From JAYRZB01 sp041916675 (GTDB taxonomy: Bacteria > Pseudomonadota > Alphaproteobacteria > Rhizobiales > Devosiaceae), in NCBI GenBank assembly GCA_041916675.1, contig JAYRZB010000005.1, positions 248,001-312,000 on the forward strand: a stretch of 64,000 bases of DNA, in the 5' to 3' direction. Below are positions 60,980 to 64,000 of this stretch, one piece after another. Both the position numbers and the translations under genes were made by a program. Position 1 is the stretch's first letter; every line of letters starts with the position of its first letter. The notes beneath the pieces were generated by a model that searched no databases, had not been told where the DNA came from, and saw nothing but the letters and a program-made list of their open reading frames with translations.

Positions 60980-62413
60980 TCATTCTGCAAGGCCGGGCTG
61001 GGCGACCGGCGTGCGGCGTCCGGCAACTACCGCGAAGGGTGCGGCCAGCAGCGGAATGACCCCGAAGATGACCATGAGCCAGAGGGCCGCCGGAGCGAAT
61101 TCGGCCGGCTCTTTGGCGGTGACCACGCCAAGGACATTGACCAGCACCCCGGCAATGGCGGCACCGAACCCGCTCGAGAACAATTGCACCATGGTGATGG
61201 CGGCCGCCGTGCGGTCCTTTTCACCCTCGGGGGCGGCATGGAGCACGCGGGTCATCAGGTGCGGCCAGACCGCGCCGATGCCAAAGCCGATGAACAAGAG
61301 GCTGATCACCACGGGTGTGAGCACCAGCCAGTCGGCGCCGGGATTGACACGCGAGAGCGCAAGGCCCGTGGCAATCATGGAGAGGCCCATGACCGCCGGA
61401 GCGAGGCCAAGCAGCCGCTCGGCGCGGGCACCGGTCCAGCCCGAGGTGATGAGCGAGGCAATGGTCCAGCCCATGGCGATCAACGCCACCAGATAGCCGG
61501 CCAGCAGCGGTGGCTGGCCATGAATGCGCTGCAGGAACAGCGGCACGAAAATATCGGCGGTGAGCGCAAACTGCATCAGCAGCATGGCCGCCAGCAGCGG
61601 TGAGAGGCGCGACGACAACGAGAATGTGCCGGTGGGCAGAAGGTGCCTGCCCGAGCGTTTTTCGGCAACGGCAAGGGCGATAAACGCCGCAATCGCCAGC
61701 CCCACAAGCTGCAAGGCGAAGGTAAGGTTGGTGACGGCGGCAAAGCTTGCAACCGACGCCAGCAGCACCGCGCTGATCAGCATGGCGATCTGGATGACGG
61801 GCACGCGGGCGGCGCCCTTTTCGTCGCCGCGCGCGGGGATGACGCGGAAGGCCAGCAGGCCCAGAAGACCGGCAAACGGCACCAGCACCCAGAAGGCCCA
61901 GCGCCAGAGCCCATATTCGGCAAAGACACCGCCTGCCGCCGGGCCGATGAGCGTTGCCACGCCCCAGACGCCCGAAATCAGTGCCATGGCACGCGGCCAG
62001 AGCGCGGGGGCGAAGACGACGCGGATCATGGCATGGGTCATGGCGACCAGCATGCCGGCGCCAAAGCCCTGGACCATGCGCCCGACCAGCATGACGGGCA
62101 TGTTTGGAGCAGCGCCACAGGCCAGGCTGCCCAGGGCAAAGGCGACGGTGGCCAGAACATAGTAAGCCCGTGGCCCAATGCCGAACGGACGGGTGGCGGC
62201 AAAGATCGAGGCCACGATGGAGGCCACGATAAAGAGCGTTGTGTTCCAGGCAAACAGATCGAGCCCGCCGATATCCTCGACGACCGAGGGCAGGAGCGTG
62301 GAGCCGATGAAGACGTTGACGGCGTGCAGACCGACGCCGCCGCTCAGAACCGCGACGCGCAGGCCGTTTTCGCCGCGAAACAAATCGAGCCAGCTGCTCT
62401 GTGCTTGAGCCAT
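60980..62413 (-). CDS. MFS transporter (DHA2-like efflux type)
   Basis: This 477-residue membrane protein has the MFS layout with about 12-14 helices: GGVGLHAVNVFIGSTLLPSV at the first helix, VGRMVQGFGAGMLVAMTHA in helix 4 and PRAMALISGVWGVATLIGPAAGG (the motif C of exporters) in helix 5. It is therefore more likely a drug or metabolite exporter than a sugar importer. The ATG at 62413 is chosen since MAQAQSSWLDLF fits the family N-terminus. It converges with the SDR gene. Confidence 0.88.
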   Translation of the reverse strand: MAQAQSSWLDLFRGENGLRVAVLSGGVGLHAVNVFIGSTLLPSVVEDIGGLDLFAWNTTLFIVASIVASIFAATRPFGIGPRAYYVLATVAFALGSLACGAAPNMPVMLVGRMVQGFGAGMLVAMTHAMIRVVFAPALWPRAMALISGVWGVATLIGPAAGGVFAEYGLWRWAFWVLVPFAGLLGLLAFRVIPARGDEKGAARVPVIQIAMLISAVLLASVASFAAVTNLTFALQLVGLAIAAFIALAVAEKRSGRHLLPTGTFSLSSRLSPLLAAMLLMQFALTADIFVPLFLQRIHGQPPLLAGYLVALIAMGWTIASLITSGWTGARAERLLGLAPAVMGLSMIATGLALSRVNPGADWLVLTPVVISLLFIGFGIGAVWPHLMTRVLHAAPEGEKDRTAAAITMVQLFSSGFGAAIAGVLVNVLGVVTAKEPAEFAPAALWLMVIFGVIPLLAAPFAVVAGRRTPVAQPGLAE

Positions 62414-62579
62414 GGCAAAGTCCTTGTTGTTTTTGTTTACCCCGAGACAACTCAAAGGCCGGGAACTCGGGGTGTGCCTACAACCTCAAGCGCAATAGAG
62501 GTCAAGAGCATATTGGACAGCCGGCGTTGCAGGCTGGTTTTAACAAATCCGGGGCCGATTTGCCAACGGCGCGGCGGAT

Positions 62580-62770
62580 GAAGAAAGCGGCGCCCGGGAT
62601 AAACCCCGACGCCGCTTTCCGAGCGCTGCCCACTGGGAGAAGCCGGGCAGGCTCTGCGGGCCCAGATGGTCAGGTCCGCCGCTTCGTTCCGGGCACCGGC
62701 CGCTTAGCGCCGTGCAGGACAGTGTTCCGCCAAGGGGAGGAAGTGGTGGCGGGGGAGATGTTTGGGAATG
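62580..62770 (-). ncRNA. Candidate structured RNA or long 3' UTR
   Basis: On the minus strand this segment has many GC stems, no coding character and ends at the hairpin at 62583-62619 followed by TT-C-TT. It lies between two genes of the same strand, so it is either an independent small RNA or the 3' UTR of the receiver-domain gene. No match to 6S, SRP, RNase P or tmRNA could be made by eye. Confidence 0.3.
62583..62619 (-). terminator. Hairpin terminator, minus strand
   Basis: GAAAGCGGCG and CGCCGCTTTC form a perfect 10-bp stem whose 17-base interior can extend pairing (CGGGG with CCCGG). On the minus strand the 3' side runs into TTTCTT. Confidence 0.6.
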
Positions 62771-62817
62771 CACAAAAAGACCAGAGGTTCCCTCCGTGCA
62801 AACATCCCGCCCCGCCG

Positions 62818-62851
62818 GGCACGTAATCTGTGGACGCAGTAATTACGTGCC
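62818..62851. repeat. 10-bp inverted repeat at the end of the receiver-domain gene
   Basis: GGCACGTAAT (62818-62827) and ATTACGTGCC (62842-62851) are exact reverse complements around a 14-base loop. One arm covers the stop codon of the receiver-domain gene. There is no T-run, so it may be a protein site or an mRNA-stabilising hairpin. Confidence 0.6.
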
Positions 62852-63289
62852 TACCCTGTCCAGGCGCTGATGGCGCGCCCAGAAACCAATCAGGCTCTCC
62901 GCCTCGCGCCGATAGGCAGCGGGGTCGGGGTGCCGTTCGAAAACCGCAGCGGCTCCGGCCTCGATCAGCGATTCGCGCGTGGCGCGATCGAGCGAGGGCG
63001 CAAAGGCCGCAATGATGGTGCCCGCCTCGTTGGCCGCCATGCGCACGTGAGCGATGAAATCGCGCGTGGCGCTGGAGCGGCTCTTAAGGTCGACAATCAG
63101 CATTTCCGGCCAGGTGGAACCGTCACCTTGGGCCGGAGTCATCAGTATGCGCAAGGCGCGGCGGGCATCGCCGAGCCAGCGAAGACGCGGGGCACCAGCA
63201 TCTCCCAGATGGCGCAGCAACAGGCGGGCCGAATGCGAATCATCGTCCACCAGCGCCAGCAGGGGCCGGTTGTCATTGAGGGCGTTCAT
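62843..63289 (-). CDS. Degenerate response-regulator receiver domain protein
   Basis: This 148-residue protein is a lone receiver-like domain. It has the acidic cluster LALVDDDSHS (residues 12-20) and the phospho-acceptor Asp67 in MLIVDLKSRS. The Thr/Ser of the active site is replaced (IIAAFAPS) and the usual Lys-Pro reads Arg-His-Pro (VFERHPDP), so normal phosphorylation switching is doubtful. There is no output domain. The ATG at 63289 is preferred over a start 44 codons upstream that would overlap the palindrome region. It is divergent from a CyaD-like gene. Confidence 0.7.
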   Translation of the reverse strand: MNALNDNRPLLALVDDDSHSARLLLRHLGDAGAPRLRWLGDARRALRILMTPAQGDGSTWPEMLIVDLKSRSSATRDFIAHVRMAANEAGTIIAAFAPSLDRATRESLIEAGAAAVFERHPDPAAYRREAESLIGFWARHQRLDRVGT

Positions 63290-63589
63290 TGCAGGTCCTT
63301 CGCCCCCGCAGTGAAACGAAGGCAGGTATTGGTTGTTCAGATGCCGGAGGAAAACAGGCTCAGCGCCGGACAAGCACAAGGAATTACGTAGGGCATTCGT
63401 CGAATGGCGTACGTTCCTCATCCAGCGCTATGCCTCGATTGCGACACCGTGCATCTCATGTTGCCCGACATATGCGGGTGTTCCCGAGCAGGTGGAAGGG
63501 GACAAGGGGTAAGCGGGGGTAAGATAGGCTTGTGTTTTACATGTAAACTCGCCAGTCTGACTCAGGCCTTGCCAGGGGGAGTAACGGCC
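63290..63589. promoter_or_regulatory. Divergent control region with two palindromes
   Basis: The 300 bases hold an inverted repeat centred on 63400 (ACGTA-GGG-CATTCG-T-CGAATG-GCG-TACGT, 63386-63414) and a perfect 12-bp palindrome TTTACATGTAAA at 63536-63547. No consensus promoter was recognised, and no ORF in this gap looks real. Confidence 0.5.
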
Positions 63590-64000
63590 ATTTCGGAACG
63601 CGAACCCAGCGCCGAGCAGGTGCACCGGGCCTTGGAGGACCTCCTTGGCTGGCAGGAAATCGCGCGTTCGCCACAGCTGGCAAGGTTCCTGAGCTACATT
63701 GTCGAGAAGCGGCTGAGCGGGGAAGATGGGGCGATCAAAGCCTATTCGATTGCCGTGGATGTGTTCGGGCGGCCGCCGAGCTTTGATCCGCAAGCCGATC
63801 CGATTGTGCGGGTGCAGGCCCGACGCCTGCGCGCCATGCTCGACCAGTTCCGCGCCGAGGGCCGCCCCACGGGGCCCGTTGCGATCCGGCTGCCGGTGGG
63901 GCGCTATGTGCCGGTGTTCGAATGGATCGGCGGTGAGTCGGAGGGTGAGGGGGTGCCGCCGCCGGCGACTGTTGCCGCGCTGAGTGATGTGCAAGCGCCC
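63590..64000 (+). CDS. CyaD-like regulatory protein, N-terminal part (3' end outside window)
   Basis: The frame is open from here to the window end, giving 137 residues. It has the conserved N-terminal domain found before TPR or adenylate-cyclase-like modules: LARFLSYIVEKRLSG, IKAYSIAVDVFGRP, FDPQADPIVRVQARRLRAML and LPVGRYVPVFEW. The start is uncertain: the only good ribosome-binding site, AGGGGGAG, is 8 bases before an ATT codon at 63590, while the nearest standard codon in frame is a TTG at 63569 without such a site. The remainder of the gene lies beyond the window, so the effector part is unknown. Confidence 0.75.
   Translation, partial: MSEREPSAEQVHRALEDLLGWQEIARSPQLARFLSYIVEKRLSGEDGAIKAYSIAVDVFGRPPSFDPQADPIVRVQARRLRAMLDQFRAEGRPTGPVAIRLPVGRYVPVFEWIGGESEGEGVPPPATVAALSDVQAP

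Larger units (their letters stand above)
62414..62842. other. Gap between the receiver-domain and MFS genes
   Basis: The 429-base stretch holds no believable ORF. It contains a strong minus-strand terminator-like hairpin (62583-62619) and most of a 10-bp inverted repeat whose second arm crosses into the receiver gene (62818-62851). The middle part is rich in complementary GC segments and may be a structured RNA. Confidence 0.5.

Noticed and set aside
62660..62700. Resemblance to SRP RNA (GGTCAGGTCCG)
   Set aside because: The invariant GGAA tetraloop stem and the AAGCAGCC part that should follow are not there, so the match is probably chance.
1..64000. tRNA or rRNA genes, CRISPR arrays, insertion sequences, prophage or integrase genes
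   Set aside because: None was seen on either strand; no spaced direct repeats, transposase motifs or cloverleaf-like segments with CCA ends were found.

Overview
The window is GC-rich, gene-dense bacterial chromosome with no rRNA, tRNA, CRISPR array, transposase or phage gene. Gene content (purine catabolism ending in a fused PuuE-UraD, PuuD-type urate oxidation, imelysin/DUF1111 iron locus, Frc-type sugar ABC system, many Tat-exported binding proteins) and GC-rich palindromic intergenic repeats point to an alphaproteobacterium, probably order Hyphomicrobiales (Devosia-like). This placement is inference from content, not from a marker gene.

Layout. (1) 1-4806: imelysin (5' end outside the window), DUF1111 di-heme protein, second imelysin and DUF1513 propeller, a periplasmic iron-linked operon. 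(2) 4877-9781: a ThuA-like protein and a Gfo/Idh/MocA oxidoreductase behind a perfect 20-bp LacI-type palindrome, GlsB/YmgE protein, 5'-nucleotidase, second ThuA-like protein. (3) 9878-14522: cytochrome b plus Tat/lipobox molybdoenzyme, RhlE-like helicase, aldo/keto reductase, two tiny hydrophobic ORFs. (4) 14525-16967: Xre-RES toxin-antitoxin pair, nucleoside deaminase, YbaY/META protein. (5) 17052-21519: ureidoglycolate lyase, allantoicase, ArsR/SRPBCC pair, PuuE-UraD fusion. (6) 21764-32917: an 11-kb sugar-acid module (UxuA-like dehydratase, FGGY kinase, FadR-type regulator, FAH/MhpD-like enzyme, GntR-LacI hybrid regulator, ribose-type ABC transporter, KDPG aldolase, lactonase) lying inside the purine region. 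(7) 33027-51979: UraH, XdhABC, BMP-type purine/nucleoside ABC transporter, PuuD, guanine deaminase, YccF, malate synthase G, CocE/NonD hydrolase, adenine deaminase. (8) 52062-54284: CHASE4-GGDEF-EAL protein. (9) 54370-62413: ROK regulator, FrcBCA transporter, two dehydrogenases, MFS transporter. (10) 62580-64000: a structured non-coding stretch, a degenerate receiver-domain protein and the start of a CyaD-like regulatory gene running off the end.

How it works together. Regions 5 and 7 encode an apparently complete route: adenine (Ade) and guanine (GuaD) to hypoxanthine/xanthine, urate (XdhABC), 5-hydroxyisourate (PuuD), OHCU (UraH), allantoin (UraD), allantoate (PuuE), ureidoglycolate (allantoicase), glyoxylate (AllA), with GlcB condensing glyoxylate into malate and the BMP ABC system importing the bases or nucleosides. 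Regions 6 and 9 are two separate carbohydrate modules, each with its own regulator and ABC importer. The most interesting unexplained signals are regulatory: a shared half-operator before both ThuA genes, a 13-bp inverted repeat before allantoicase, an operator inside the spacer of the SRPBCC promoter, palindromic repeats at three junctions of the purine operon, and a structured RNA-like segment near 62.6 kb.
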